From the NCBI GenBank assembly GCA_016716675.1, contig JADJVG010000004.1:1-64000 (forward strand): a stretch of 64,000 bases of DNA, given 5' to 3'. Below are positions 9,046 to 17,353 of the stretch, in pieces. Position numbers and translations under genes: made by a program. Source of the stretch: Hyphomicrobium sp. GTDB lineage: Bacteria > Pseudomonadota > Alphaproteobacteria > Rhizobiales > Hyphomicrobiaceae. Below the pieces are notes generated by a model. That model made no database searches and was not told where the DNA came from. It was given only the letters and a program-made list of their open reading frames with translations. How positions within the stretch are numbered: the stretch's first letter is position 1; each line of letters starts with the position of its first letter.

Positions 9046-9255
9046 AGTGTCAAAATCCCCACGTCAATGTGTTGGTGTTGAGCAGACCCTAGCGGCGGTT
9101 GGTTGAAAACCGTCCCCAAAAACCCGTCAAATTTTACGCAGTTCTGCCGGCTGTGACGGCGCCGCGTCTTGACTTGCGGGGCGAAAGCCGCGATTTCGGG
9201 GCCGTACAACGACTTACGCCGATTGGTATGCGGCGAGTGAGCAAAGGAGCCTGCG

Positions 9256-11199
9256 ATGACTGACGTCACGATTACGTTCCCCGATGGCAAAACCAAATCG
9301 GTCGCTGCCGGAACCACGGGGCTGGATATCGCCAAGGGCATCTCGCCCTCTCTCGCCAAGCGCACGGTTGCCATGCAACTCGACGGCGTCTTAAGCGACC
9401 TTAACGATCCGATTTCTAAAGACGTCGCAATCAATTTCGTGTCGCGCACCGATCCCGCCGCGCTCGAACTGATCCGCCATGACTCCGCGCACGTCATGGC
9501 CGAAGCTGTGCAAGCGCTTTGGCCCGGCACGCAGGTGACCATCGGTCCCGTCATCGAGAACGGCTTCTTCTACGATTTCGCCAAGGCAGAACCGTTCTTG
9601 CCGGAAGACATCGGCAAAATCGAAAAGAAGATGCACGAGATCATCGCCAAGAACGCAGCCTTCACGAAGGAAGTGTGGTCGCGCGATAAAGCCAAGCAGG
9701 TGTTCCGCGACAAGGGCGAGCTGTTCAAGATCGAACTCGTTGATGCGATCCCCGAAGGCCAGGATCTGAAGATCTATCATCAGGGCGATTGGTTCGACTT
9801 GTGTCGCGGTCCGCACATGACCTCGACGGGCGGCATCGGCAAAGCCTTCAAGCTGCTCAAGTTCGCGGGCGCCTATTGGCGCGGCGACAGCAACAATCCG
9901 CAACTGCAGCGCATCTACGGCACCGCGTTCGCGACGCAGGAAGAACTCGACGCCTACCTCAAGCAGATCGAGGAAGCCGAGAAGCGCGACCATCGCAAGC
10001 TTGGTCGCGAGATGGACCTGTTTCATTTCCAGGAAGAAGCCCCGGGCTCGATCTTCTGGCATCCGAAGGGTTGGACGCTGTTCCAGACCCTCATCAACTA
10101 CATGCGCCGCCAGCAGCAGAGGGCCGGTTATGTCGAAGTGAACTCTCCCGACATGATGGAAAAGCACTTCTGGGAGCTGTCAGGCCACTGGGAAAACTAC
10201 GGCGAGAACATGTTTACGACGACGCTCCCCGACGAGCGCGTGTTCTGCTGCAAGCCGATGAACTGTCCCGGCCACGTGCAAATCTATAAGCACGGCCTCA
10301 AGAGCTATCGCGACCTGCCGCTGAAGATCGCCGAATTCGGCAAGGTGCATCGCTATGAGCCGTCGGGCGCGCTGCACGGCATGCTGCGCGTGCGCCACTT
10401 CACGCAGGACGACGCCCACATCTTCATCACCGAAGATCAGATCATGGAGGAATGCCTCAAGATCAACGATCTGATGTTGGCGATCTACAAGGACTTCGGC
10501 TTCGAGGACATCTTCATCAAGCTGTCAACGCGTCCGGAAAAGCGCGTTGGCGCCGATCACTTGTGGGACAAGGCTGAGAAGGCGCTCGGCGACGTGCTCG
10601 ACGAAGTGACCAAGCGCTCGAACGGCCGCATCAAGACCGCGTTGCAGCCGGGCGAGGGCGCGTTCTATGGCCCCAAACTCGAGTATGTTTTGAAGGATGC
10701 TATCGGCCGCGAATGGCAGTGCGGCACGACGCAGGTTGATTTCAACCTCGCCGGTCGCCTCGGTGCGTTCTACATCGACGAGCACTCGGAAAAGAAAACG
10801 CCGGTGATGATCCATCGCGCGATGTTCGGCTCTCTCGAACGCTTCACCGGCATCCTGATCGAGAACTTTGCCGGCCACTTCCCGCTGTGGCTGGCGCCGC
10901 TGCAGGTCGTCGTCGCGACGATCACCAGTGAGGCGGACGCCTATGCCAACGAAGTCGTCGCCGCATTGAAGGCGGCGGGCCTGCGCGTTGAAGCCGATCT
11001 GCGCAATGAAAAGATCGGCTACAAGGTGCGCGAACATTCCGTTGCAAAGGTGCCCGTCATCCTCGCCGTCGGCATGCGCGACGCCGAAGCCCGCAACGTG
11101 AGTGTGCGTCGCCTCGGCTCGCAGGACCAGACCGTGATGAAGCTCGACGATGCCGTTTCCGCATTTGCCAAAGAGGCAACAGCGCCGGATTTGGGGTGA
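9256..11199 (+). CDS. thrS: Threonyl-tRNA synthetase
   Basis: 647 residues, full length. In order: an N-terminal TGS domain (1-65), the editing domain with HDSAHVMAEA and FYDF, and the class II catalytic core. The core has zinc-ligand Cys in CKPMNCPGHVQIYK, motif 2 in RVRHFTQDDAHIF and motif 3 in GSLERFTGILIENFAG. The C-terminal part is the anticodon-binding domain. It charges tRNA-Thr in the cytoplasm. An AAAGGAG ribosome site precedes the ATG. A palindromic repeat follows the stop. Confidence 0.98.
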   Translation: MTDVTITFPDGKTKSVAAGTTGLDIAKGISPSLAKRTVAMQLDGVLSDLNDPISKDVAINFVSRTDPAALELIRHDSAHVMAEAVQALWPGTQVTIGPVIENGFFYDFAKAEPFLPEDIGKIEKKMHEIIAKNAAFTKEVWSRDKAKQVFRDKGELFKIELVDAIPEGQDLKIYHQGDWFDLCRGPHMTSTGGIGKAFKLLKFAGAYWRGDSNNPQLQRIYGTAFATQEELDAYLKQIEEAEKRDHRKLGREMDLFHFQEEAPGSIFWHPKGWTLFQTLINYMRRQQQRAGYVEVNSPDMMEKHFWELSGHWENYGENMFTTTLPDERVFCCKPMNCPGHVQIYKHGLKSYRDLPLKIAEFGKVHRYEPSGALHGMLRVRHFTQDDAHIFITEDQIMEECLKINDLMLAIYKDFGFEDIFIKLSTRPEKRVGADHLWDKAEKALGDVLDEVTKRSNGRIKTALQPGEGAFYGPKLEYVLKDAIGREWQCGTTQVDFNLAGRLGAFYIDEHSEKKTPVMIHRAMFGSLERFTGILIENFAGHFPLWLAPLQVVVATITSEADAYANEVVAALKAAGLRVEADLRNEKIGYKVREHSVAKVPVILAVGMRDAEARNVSVRRLGSQDQTVMKLDDAVSAFAKEATAPDLG

Positions 11200-11557
11200 T
11201 GATCCCGGGAGCGGAGTGCAAATAGCGCCGCTCCCTCTCCCCGTGAAGGACGGGGAGAGGGGAGAGAGCGACCCGTTTCAACATCGTGGCTCCGACGACA
11301 GTCGTTGCGATTGCCGGGGCGGCGCGATGACCGTTGCGCTCGCGGCTAAAACTGCGCGGCTTCACAGGCGAGAGTTACAGACTGCACCCTTGCTGAAACT
11401 TGTCGTGCGTGTCGCATTCGCCGGGAAAACAACCTGGGCACCGGCCGGCCACCGTTCGACTGAATCGCGTCCATCACAACCTGCTTGTCAGCGGCGCAGG
11501 TTCGGATAGAATTTCGCTCTCGTCCTCTTGGGATGGCGCCGGCCACAGGTGACAGAC
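11200..11557. repeat. Intergenic stretch with one copy of the palindromic repeat
   Basis: No gene is seen. Positions 11233-11261 form a 12-bp perfect stem (CCCTCTCCCCGT / ACGGGGAGAGGG) with a 5-base loop. About 80 bp of flank (to about 11340) closely match 12578-12690, sharing CGACCCGTTTCAACATCGTG and the GGGGCGGCGCG...GACCG segment. It may end thrS transcription, but the same unit recurs elsewhere, so it is better seen as a dispersed repeat. Confidence 0.8.
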
Positions 11558-12043
11558 ATGCGACAGCAAGCAGTCGTGACGTTCATGCTCCTCTTCATGT
11601 TAATCGCAGGATTGCCGGGAGGCAGCGCGCTGGCCGGCGGCGGCGTTGAATGCATCACGTCGCAATGCGAGGCAAAGGGCCGTCCATGCGTCGAGACGTT
11701 GTACGCCACCTATGCGGCATGCATGAAAGCCGGAAATGCCAAATGTGCAGGCGCCAAGGCGATGGAAAAGTTCAAATGCCTCACGAGCGAACTGCACCCT
11801 TGCGCGTCGACACGCACCAAGGACGAGGAAGCATGTCTGGCTGAATTCAAGAGCTGCTATGCGACCTGCGGGCCGCTTGAGGGCAAGCGTGCCGATTATT
11901 GGTGCATGGCCACGTTCGGAGACACGGCGACGGCAGGCTTTTGTGCTGCCGACCCGAGTTCGTCGAAACAAATGGATCAATGCGCCAAAGTCTTCACCCG
12001 CAAAGGCGACTTCGAAGCTACCATGAGTTGCCAGCAACTGTGA
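11558..12043 (+). CDS. Secreted cysteine-rich protein of unknown function
   Basis: The start is taken as the ATG at 11558, preceded by AGGTGACAG, because it begins a good signal peptide (MRQQAVVTFMLLFMLIAGL..., cut near ALAGG). An upstream frame exists but lacks support. The mature chain of about 135 residues contains 14 cysteines, an even number spread along the chain, so several disulfides in the periplasm or outside are likely. No heme (CxxCH) or lipobox motif is present. I do not recognise the family. It lies between two blocks of palindromic repeats. Confidence 0.65.
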   Translation: MRQQAVVTFMLLFMLIAGLPGGSALAGGGVECITSQCEAKGRPCVETLYATYAACMKAGNAKCAGAKAMEKFKCLTSELHPCASTRTKDEEACLAEFKSCYATCGPLEGKRADYWCMATFGDTATAGFCAADPSSSKQMDQCAKVFTRKGDFEATMSCQQL

Positions 12044-12243
12044 TGGGTGTAAACCGCATCGGAAATGTTCTCAGTCAGCCCCAGACGACGATAGGCGAGC
12101 ACAACCGCCTGCGCGCCTGACACCCGACGTTTAGCACAAGACGACCCATCGCTGTCATTCCGGCATTTGTCGCGGGAAAACCTCGCGGAGCATTGGGGCG
12201 GGGGAGCCTGTGCGCAGCGCCTTCTGCAACTTGAAGCGCAATT

Positions 12244-12690
12244 ACCCCCTCTCCCCATTCTCTGCACTTGAATGGGGAGAGGGCTGGGGTGAGGGGCGGC
12301 CGCTTGTTCTCTTTCGTTGCAGCCGCTCATTCCCCTCTCCCCGCGAAGGACGGGGAGAGGGGAATGAGCAACCCGTCTCAACATCGTTGCGACGCACGGC
12401 ATCGTTGAGAATGTCTTGGCTCCCGCCCCGTCTGAATTGCGATGTACGTCGCGGGAGCCGCATGACGTCAGCGATAAAACGCTCTTCCCCCTCTCCCCAT
12501 TCTCTGCACTTGAATGGGGAGAGGGCTGGGGAGAGGGGCGGCCGCTTGTTCTGTTCCGTTGCTGCCCCTCACCCTAACCCTCTCCCCGTGAAGAACGGGG
12601 AGAGGGAAGAGTGCGACCCGTTTCAACATCGTGGCCCCGACGGCGTCGTTGCGAATGTTGGGGGCGGCGCGGTGACCGTCGCGCCCCGCG
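12244..12690. repeat. Two tandem composite units of palindromic repeats
   Basis: The 647-bp gap 12044-12690 holds no gene but two long direct repeats. Each has hairpin A, a 14-bp stem CCCTCTCCCCATTC with a 9-base loop (12247-12283 and 12489-12525). Then comes GGGCGGCCGCTTGTTCT, then hairpin B of the CCCTCTCCCCG / CGGGGAGAGGG type (12325-12369 with a 19-bp stem, and 12578-12606). The second unit ends with the same tail as the copy after thrS. This is the layout of mobile intergenic palindromes (REP/BIME-like). Confidence 0.85.
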
Positions 12691-13071
12691 TCAATGCCGC
12701 GCGTCGTCGGCTTTGAAGATTTCGCTCAGTTCGTCGTCGATCATTTGTGCGGCTTTGCGCCAGTCGCCGCCGCCGTTGACAGGATTGGCTTCGATAGCTG
12801 TCGGCGTGTGAACGTACTCGCGCTTATTGATGGCGGTCATAACGCTGCGCTGTGGCATGGCGCAGAGACGCGCGGCCAGTTCCTGCAATTCGCCGAAGAT
12901 CGCTTCGCGCCGCACGTCATGCTGAAGGGCGACATTGCGCACTTCGCGTAACATCTGCTCATCGACTCGCCGAATGCCATCGGCCAGAGCGCGTACGATT
13001 TCAAGTTCAGTTCTGGAATTCTCCGTCAGGCGCAGCAGCATCTGTTCGATGTTCTCGGGGAGTCCTGTCAT
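12691..13071 (-). CDS. Hypothetical protein, 126 residues, helical
   Basis: A soluble, mostly helical protein (heptad-like leucines in residues 5-70) with no signal peptide or known motif. A GAGGG ribosome site precedes the ATG at 13071. The stop directly abuts the tandem palindromic repeats. I do not recognise the family. Its open frame and codon use support a real gene. Confidence 0.5.
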   Translation of the reverse strand: MTGLPENIEQMLLRLTENSRTELEIVRALADGIRRVDEQMLREVRNVALQHDVRREAIFGELQELAARLCAMPQRSVMTAINKREYVHTPTAIEANPVNGGGDWRKAAQMIDDELSEIFKADDARH

Positions 13072-13172
13072 GTCGGTGGCCCTCAGCTGATGAAGCGTCG
13101 CGCCAAATTCGTGCGATTCGCGTGGCGGAAAAAGGTTTAGTTAGCCCCATTTTATATGCTCAAAGTGATGCA

Positions 13173-13199
13173 CTGAGGGGTGCGTGCGGCACCCCTCAG
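13173..13199 (-). terminator. Strong hairpin after the cytochrome gene
   Basis: A perfect 11-bp stem (CTGAGGGGTGC / GCACCCCTCAG) with a 5-base loop lies 22 bp beyond the stop of the cytochrome c-type gene. It lacks a clear T-run, so it is either a terminator needing help or a 3' stabilising hairpin. Confidence 0.45.
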
Positions 13200-13221
13200 A
13201 CATCGGCACATCGCCGTGCAA

Positions 13222-13689
13222 CTACTTTGGTGCAACCGCGCGGAAGCTCATATGGCAGCTTGTGCAATTGCCGAGAATGTCGCGCAAATCGGACAGCACT
13301 TCGCTGCGCGAGGCGGTCTTGGCGGCGCGCGCTGCAAGCTTGTCGAATTTGTCATGAGTGTCGAAACTCATCGACATAAATGCCAGCGGCAGTTTCGCGG
13401 CGGTGAGCGGCGAAACGGTCTGCAATAGCTTGTTGCCGGATTTGGCGGCAATCGATGCAACCCGGTCGGGATGGTTTTCAGCGAGTGCTGCAACGATACC
13501 CTGCACGCTTTCGAGATAGGTGCGCATGCCGGCCAGCATGACGTCGCGCTCTGCCGCGTCGAGAATGATTTCAGTGCGCTGATCGCTACCCGCCGCGACA
13601 GCCGGAGCGGAAACAATTTGTGTGTCGAGGCAAAGTCCTGCGGTGAAGACAATGGCGGACGCCAAGAGCGCGCGACGAACGTTTGTCAT
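13222..13689 (-). CDS. Cytochrome c'-type protein (single heme, C-terminal CxxCH)
   Basis: The start at ATG 13689 has a GAGGATCAC ribosome site and opens a signal peptide (hydrophobic core, cut near VAAG). The upstream part of the frame to 13848 is not supported. The 155-residue precursor has one heme site, GNCTSCHMSFR, close to the C-terminus, the arrangement of four-helix cytochromes c'. Heme would be attached in the periplasm. Members bind NO or CO or act as small electron carriers. The axial ligand cannot be settled from sequence. It stands alone between repeats and a small exported protein. Confidence 0.8.
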   Translation of the reverse strand: MTNVRRALLASAIVFTAGLCLDTQIVSAPAVAAGSDQRTEIILDAAERDVMLAGMRTYLESVQGIVAALAENHPDRVASIAAKSGNKLLQTVSPLTAAKLPLAFMSMSFDTHDKFDKLAARAAKTASRSEVLSDLRDILGNCTSCHMSFRAVAPK

Positions 13690-13888
13690 GTGATCCTCAT
13701 GAAATGATGACGATGGGAATAATGCCGGTGGGAAATAGGACAGCGCAGAGAATGCGAGCTGCGGCAGCGCTTGCAGCTGTTCTGACTCGCTCGTCGTCAA
13801 AAGATCTGCCGCCGCCGCGCCGCCCGCATTGATCGAAATCAGGGGCACTGCGAGCAGCGCCTGCGGCTTGGTGTGCGCTACTTAACAC

Positions 13889-13919
13889 AAAAAAAGGCCA
13901 GGCTCCGGAGAGCCTGGCC
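13889..13919 (-). terminator. Rho-independent terminator
   Basis: On the minus strand a perfect 9-bp stem (GGCCAGGCT / AGCCTGGCC) with a 6-base loop is followed by seven T. It lies 29 bp after the stop of the His/Arg-rich exported protein and is a textbook terminator for it. Confidence 0.9.
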
Positions 13920-13947
13920 AGATGACGCAAATGGGTCAGTGGATCGT

Positions 13948-14259
13948 TTAATGCGAACGGTGACGGCGGTGCGACGATGAACGATCGTCATCATCGTGCC
14001 GGCGGTAGTGGCCGCGGTCATCGTTGCGATGCCAGCGCTGCCACTGCGGACGGCATTCGAGGCGGCCGCCCCACGGGGTCGAGCGGTGCCAGCCCCAGCG
14101 TCCACGCACGCATTCACGATGCATACCGTGCACCTGCACGAGGTCGGCGTTTGCTCCTGCGGTCAACTTGCCAACGCCCGAAAGCGGTGCAGCCGTCGCG
14201 ACAGACGCCGTCAAGCCAAGGGCGAGCAGCGCGCCAGCGGCAGCAACAAAACGGTTCAT
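13948..14259 (-). CDS. Small exported protein with His/Arg/Asp-rich tail
   Basis: 103 residues: a signal peptide (AAAGALLALGLTASVATAAP), a short middle part with two cysteines flanking a Trp/Arg-rich segment (ECVRGRWGWHR...LECRP), and a charged tail rich in His, Arg, Asp and Ser from residue 75. Such tails can bind metal ions, but that is inference. Similar small proteins are common in Bradyrhizobium-like genomes and have no known function. It is followed by a strong terminator. Confidence 0.65.
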   Translation of the reverse strand: MNRFVAAAGALLALGLTASVATAAPLSGVGKLTAGANADLVQVHGMHRECVRGRWGWHRSTPWGGRLECRPQWQRWHRNDDRGHYRRHDDDDRSSSHRRHRSH

Positions 14260-14536
14260 AGATCAGTCTCCTTATCAAGCCACGAGGCCAGCTCTGCGTA
14301 GAGCTTCAGCTTGCTCGTTGCGTGACGTATCTTCTGCGACGGTGGCCGGTATGCGACCGCCAGATGAAGGGCCGTTCATAGCTGCTATAAACTTTAGTTG
14401 TTCTGTTTCTCCAGACGCAATGGAATAGGGCGCCGCGCAGCTTGGTGCTTGCGGCCCCATGACGCGACAGCGGACACTATTATGTGGCGGTACACTCATC
14501 CCGCGTTACACTCGCGTGTCCTCCCGAGGCTAAGCG

Positions 14537-14992
14537 ATGCCGCACATAACGCCCTACAGTTACCGCACCGATCCTGACGTGCCGGCGTTCGATGACGCAA
14601 CGCCGATTGTCATATTCGATGGACTGTGCGTGCTGTGTTCCGGCGGGGTTGATTGGATGCTGAAGCACGACCCCAACGGAACGTCTCGCTTCGCTGCCAT
14701 CCAGCAGAGTGTGCCGCGCGCGCTTTACCGCCACTATGGCTTGGATGCGGCCGCGTTCGACACCTTCATGGTGCTCGCCGATGGCGTGCCGCATACCCGA
14801 TGGGCTGGTGTGTGTGCCGCCGCGCAAACGCTGCCGCAGCCTTGGCGTGCGCTTGGTACACTCGGCAAGGTAGTGCCCCGCGCGGTGGGTGACAGGTTGT
14901 ATGATTGGGTTCAGCGCAATCGGCTGATATGGTTCGGCAGCCGCAGCCTTTGCCGGATTCCTGACCCAGCGGAAGCAAAACGTTTTCTGTGA
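14537..14992 (+). CDS. DUF393 (DCC family) thiol-disulfide oxidoreductase-like protein
   Basis: 151 residues with the family signature FDGLCVLCSGGVDW: Asp28, Cys31 and Cys34 form the DxxCxxC motif. The end motif near FGSRSLCRIP is also typical. No signal peptide is present, so a cytoplasmic or membrane-peripheral redox role is likely; the substrates are unknown. The stop lies 4 bp from the stop of the convergent queF gene. Confidence 0.85.
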   Translation: MPHITPYSYRTDPDVPAFDDATPIVIFDGLCVLCSGGVDWMLKHDPNGTSRFAAIQQSVPRALYRHYGLDAAAFDTFMVLADGVPHTRWAGVCAAAQTLPQPWRALGTLGKVVPRAVGDRLYDWVQRNRLIWFGSRSLCRIPDPAEAKRFL

Positions 14993-14996
14993 TGCT

Positions 14997-15458
14997 TCAG
15001 CCGCGGCCGCGATACCCAGCGACGCCTTGATCGGGCAGCCAGACATCTTTCGGCAGCGCGCCCGTCTGCCAGAACACATCGATCGGCATGCCGCCGCGCG
15101 GATACCAATAACCGCCGATGCGCAGATAGTGGGGCTGCAACAGCTCAGCGATGCGTTTGCCGATCGCAACCGTGCAATCCTCGTGGAACGCGCCGTGATT
15201 GCGGAATGACGCAAGGTAGAGCTTCAGCGACTTGGATTCCACCAGCCAAGCGTTCGGCACATAGTCGATAACGAGGTGCGCGAAGTCGGGCTGGCCGGTC
15301 ACCGGACAGAGCGACGTAAATTCCGGCTGCGTGAAGCGCGCGACGTAATGCGTATCGGCATGCGGATTAGGCACGCGCTCGAGCACCGCCTGTTCAGGCG
15401 ACTGCGGCAGCGCCGTCTGCTGGCCGAGTTGTGTGACCTTGGGCGGCTTCGTCGCCAT
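14997..15458 (-). CDS. queF: NADPH-dependent 7-cyano-7-deazaguanine reductase
   Basis: 153 residues, the short single-domain form of QueF. The active-site Cys is in TSLCPVTGQPDF, and the family motif ESKSLKLYLASFRNHGAFHED is present in full. It reduces preQ0 to preQ1, which is then inserted into tRNA on the way to queuosine. The queD gene ends 3 bp upstream of its start, so the two are surely in one operon, with queE further upstream. Confidence 0.95.
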   Translation of the reverse strand: MATKPPKVTQLGQQTALPQSPEQAVLERVPNPHADTHYVARFTQPEFTSLCPVTGQPDFAHLVIDYVPNAWLVESKSLKLYLASFRNHGAFHEDCTVAIGKRIAELLQPHYLRIGGYWYPRGGMPIDVFWQTGALPKDVWLPDQGVAGYRGRG

Positions 15459-15461
15459 GGC

Positions 15462-15848
15462 TTACTCCGCCGCCATGCGCGCGCTGCGCGACGGGCCGGT
15501 ATAGATGCAGCCTTCGCTGCAACTGTCGCGATGGATCTCGATTTGCGCGAGGCCCGGCACCTTGTTGTCGAGGCGCTGCCACAGCCAGATGGCGATGCGC
15601 TCGAGGGTCGGCGCGGCGAGGCCATCGACTTCGTTCAACAAGCGATGATCGAGCGCGTCGCGACTGTCCTCGATTGCGTCTGACAACGCATCGAAGTGAA
15701 ACACGAGACCGGTCTCCGCGTCCGGCTCGCCGTCGATGACGACGCGCGCGCGGAACGAATGCCCGTGGATGCGGGAGTTCGGATGCCCTGGCGGCGCGGA
15801 GGGCAGGTAGTGGGCCGCCTCGAATTTGAATTCGCGGTAGATACGCAT
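15462..15848 (-). CDS. queD: 6-carboxytetrahydropterin synthase-like protein with substituted active-site Cys
   Basis: Start at ATG 15848 (MRIYREFKFEAAH); the frame extends upstream without support. Zinc ligands His13, His28 and His30 (EAAHYL and IHGHSF) are present. In QueD the catalytic cysteine stands four residues before HGH (CxxxHGH); here that position is Asn24 (NSRIHGH). The only cysteines are two near the C-terminus (RDSCSEGCIY). It sits between queE and queF, so the context says it is the pathway's QueD, perhaps with a different catalytic residue. It could instead be a different COG0720 subfamily. Confidence 0.85.
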   Translation of the reverse strand: MRIYREFKFEAAHYLPSAPPGHPNSRIHGHSFRARVVIDGEPDAETGLVFHFDALSDAIEDSRDALDHRLLNEVDGLAAPTLERIAIWLWQRLDNKVPGLAQIEIHRDSCSEGCIYTGPSRSARMAAE

Positions 15849-15975
15849 GACCAGGGAATAGGGGCATTGAGCCCGGAAATGCAAGACCCCGACCGGCCGC
15901 AGTCAGCCGCTAAAGAGCGACAGTTTGCCCGCAAAGTGCCGGTATGATGAATAAGCCGCCCGAAATCGCAGGGCG

Positions 15976-16605
15976 CTAGCGGATTCCGAGGATCTTGTGG
16001 GTCTGAACCGAAAGCCGCCACGGCGGGTTGGCTTTGCAATAGCTGATCGCCGCCTGCGTGTTGGCGGCCTGCTCAGGACCGTCCATCGGCTGCAGAAAGA
16101 ATTGCGTGAAATCAAGATTGCGGACGGCTTCCGGCAGCAGGGTCGCTTGCGGGTAGACGAGTTTCAATTCGTCGCCTGACGTTTGTTTGAGCGTCGTCCC
16201 GGCCTTGGGGCTGACGCACACCCAGTCGATGCCGCTCGGAACATCCAGCGTTCCATTGGTCTCGATGGCGATCGTGAAGCCGCACGCATGGAGCGCGTCG
16301 ATGAGTGGTTGATCGACCTGCAGCATCGGCTCGCCGCCCGTCAGAACAACCATCATTGGACCGGTCGCCGCCGTGCACACAGCGCGGCAGGCGCGCGCCA
16401 CATCATCGGCGGTTGCGAACTTGCCGCCGCCATCGCCGTCGGTTCCGACGAAATCGGTATCGCAGAACTGGCACTGGGCGCTGGCGCGATCTTCCTCGCG
16501 CCCGCTCCACAGGTTGCAGCCGGCAAACCGGCAGAACACGGCCGGCCGGCCGGCGTTCGCGCCCTCGCCTTGCAGCGTGTAGAAGATCTCTTTCACAGAA
16601 TACAT
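15976..16605 (-). CDS. queE: 7-carboxy-7-deazaguanine synthase (radical SAM)
   Basis: 209 residues. The cluster-binding cysteines are Cys30, Cys45 and Cys48, a CX14CX2C pattern that is a known variant in proteobacterial QueE rather than the usual CX3CX2C. TGGEPMLQ and ETNGT, typical of the family, follow. It converts carboxytetrahydropterin to carboxydeazaguanine using SAM and an Fe-S cluster. It is first in the queE-queD-queF group on the minus strand; queC lies about 7 kb away. Confidence 0.94.
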   Translation of the reverse strand: MYSVKEIFYTLQGEGANAGRPAVFCRFAGCNLWSGREEDRASAQCQFCDTDFVGTDGDGGGKFATADDVARACRAVCTAATGPMMVVLTGGEPMLQVDQPLIDALHACGFTIAIETNGTLDVPSGIDWVCVSPKAGTTLKQTSGDELKLVYPQATLLPEAVRNLDFTQFFLQPMDGPEQAANTQAAISYCKANPPWRLSVQTHKILGIR

Positions 16606-16810
16606 GGGGCGATCACTAAGTCAGCGCGCCGGGCTGTCAAGATCGGGCGTGCCTGTGGGGACGCATGGGGCCGATACACCGCACCACCCGCGCCCTTAAC
16701 CTCGTCAGGGGCACGTTTACCGTCGGGCTGATCTGCGTGATGCAGGGCGCGGTCCGGCCAGGGAGGTAGCCCATGGCCTGGCGGGGGAAAGAGACGTTCG
16801 GTGCGGGATC

Positions 16811-16981
16811 TTAGCGGATCGCCTTCAGCGTGATCTTCTTCGACACCATTTCGATGGCGGTGCGGACGCCGGCGGGCTTTTCGACGGCCTTGCCGGCCAC
16901 TGGGAACAGCATCACCAGCAGCGCAAACCCAACGGTGAAATTCACCATTTGAAGGGTTTGGCTGGTGGTGTGCTGCGTCAC
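16811..16981 (-). CDS. Small single-span membrane protein (56 residues)
   Basis: A GTG start at 16981 has a GGAG ribosome site six bases upstream, which decides this start over the longer frame. The product has one hydrophobic segment (MVNFTVGFALLVMLFPVAG) followed by a short basic tail. No family is recognised. It could be a small membrane peptide or a poorly cleaved exported peptide. The 205 bp toward queE hold nothing clear. Confidence 0.4.
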   Translation of the reverse strand: MTQHTTSQTLQMVNFTVGFALLVMLFPVAGKAVEKPAGVRTAIEMVSKKITLKAIR

Positions 16982-17353
16982 GGGGGTCTCCAGCGGGTTG
17001 AGGCGGTTACTGTGTGTGTCGCAGGGTCGACTGAGGAGGTTCAACGTCTGCGCAGGATTGTGATACCGCGCGCCACAACCGCCCTCAGTTCCCGGCGGAA
17101 CAGGGCAAGGCCGCACTCAAGTTTTTCTGCTTTTCGGGGAGGGGCGGAGGCTCAAAGGCGGGGCGAAGCCGCTGGCATGGCGTCAGAATTTAACCCATCT
17201 CGACCATTCATCGAATGCTCTGAATGCGTCCGCTTACCCTCCGATTGCACATGAGGCGGAGGTAGGAATCGGTTGGTGCCGTATATGTTTCTCTCAAGCA
17301 GTCCATGGGACCGCGGACAGTGCCCGGATTGAGATCTTTGACGCGCTTTCAAT
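16982..17353. other. Intergenic stretch without visible features
   Basis: No supported gene, RNA or repeat is visible in these about 370 bp. The part after about 17200 becomes less GC-rich and may be 3' flank of the DUF4274-like gene. Confidence 0.4.

Noticed and set aside
12210..12716. Open frame across the palindromic repeats
   Set aside because: It follows the repeats and has no protein-like sequence.
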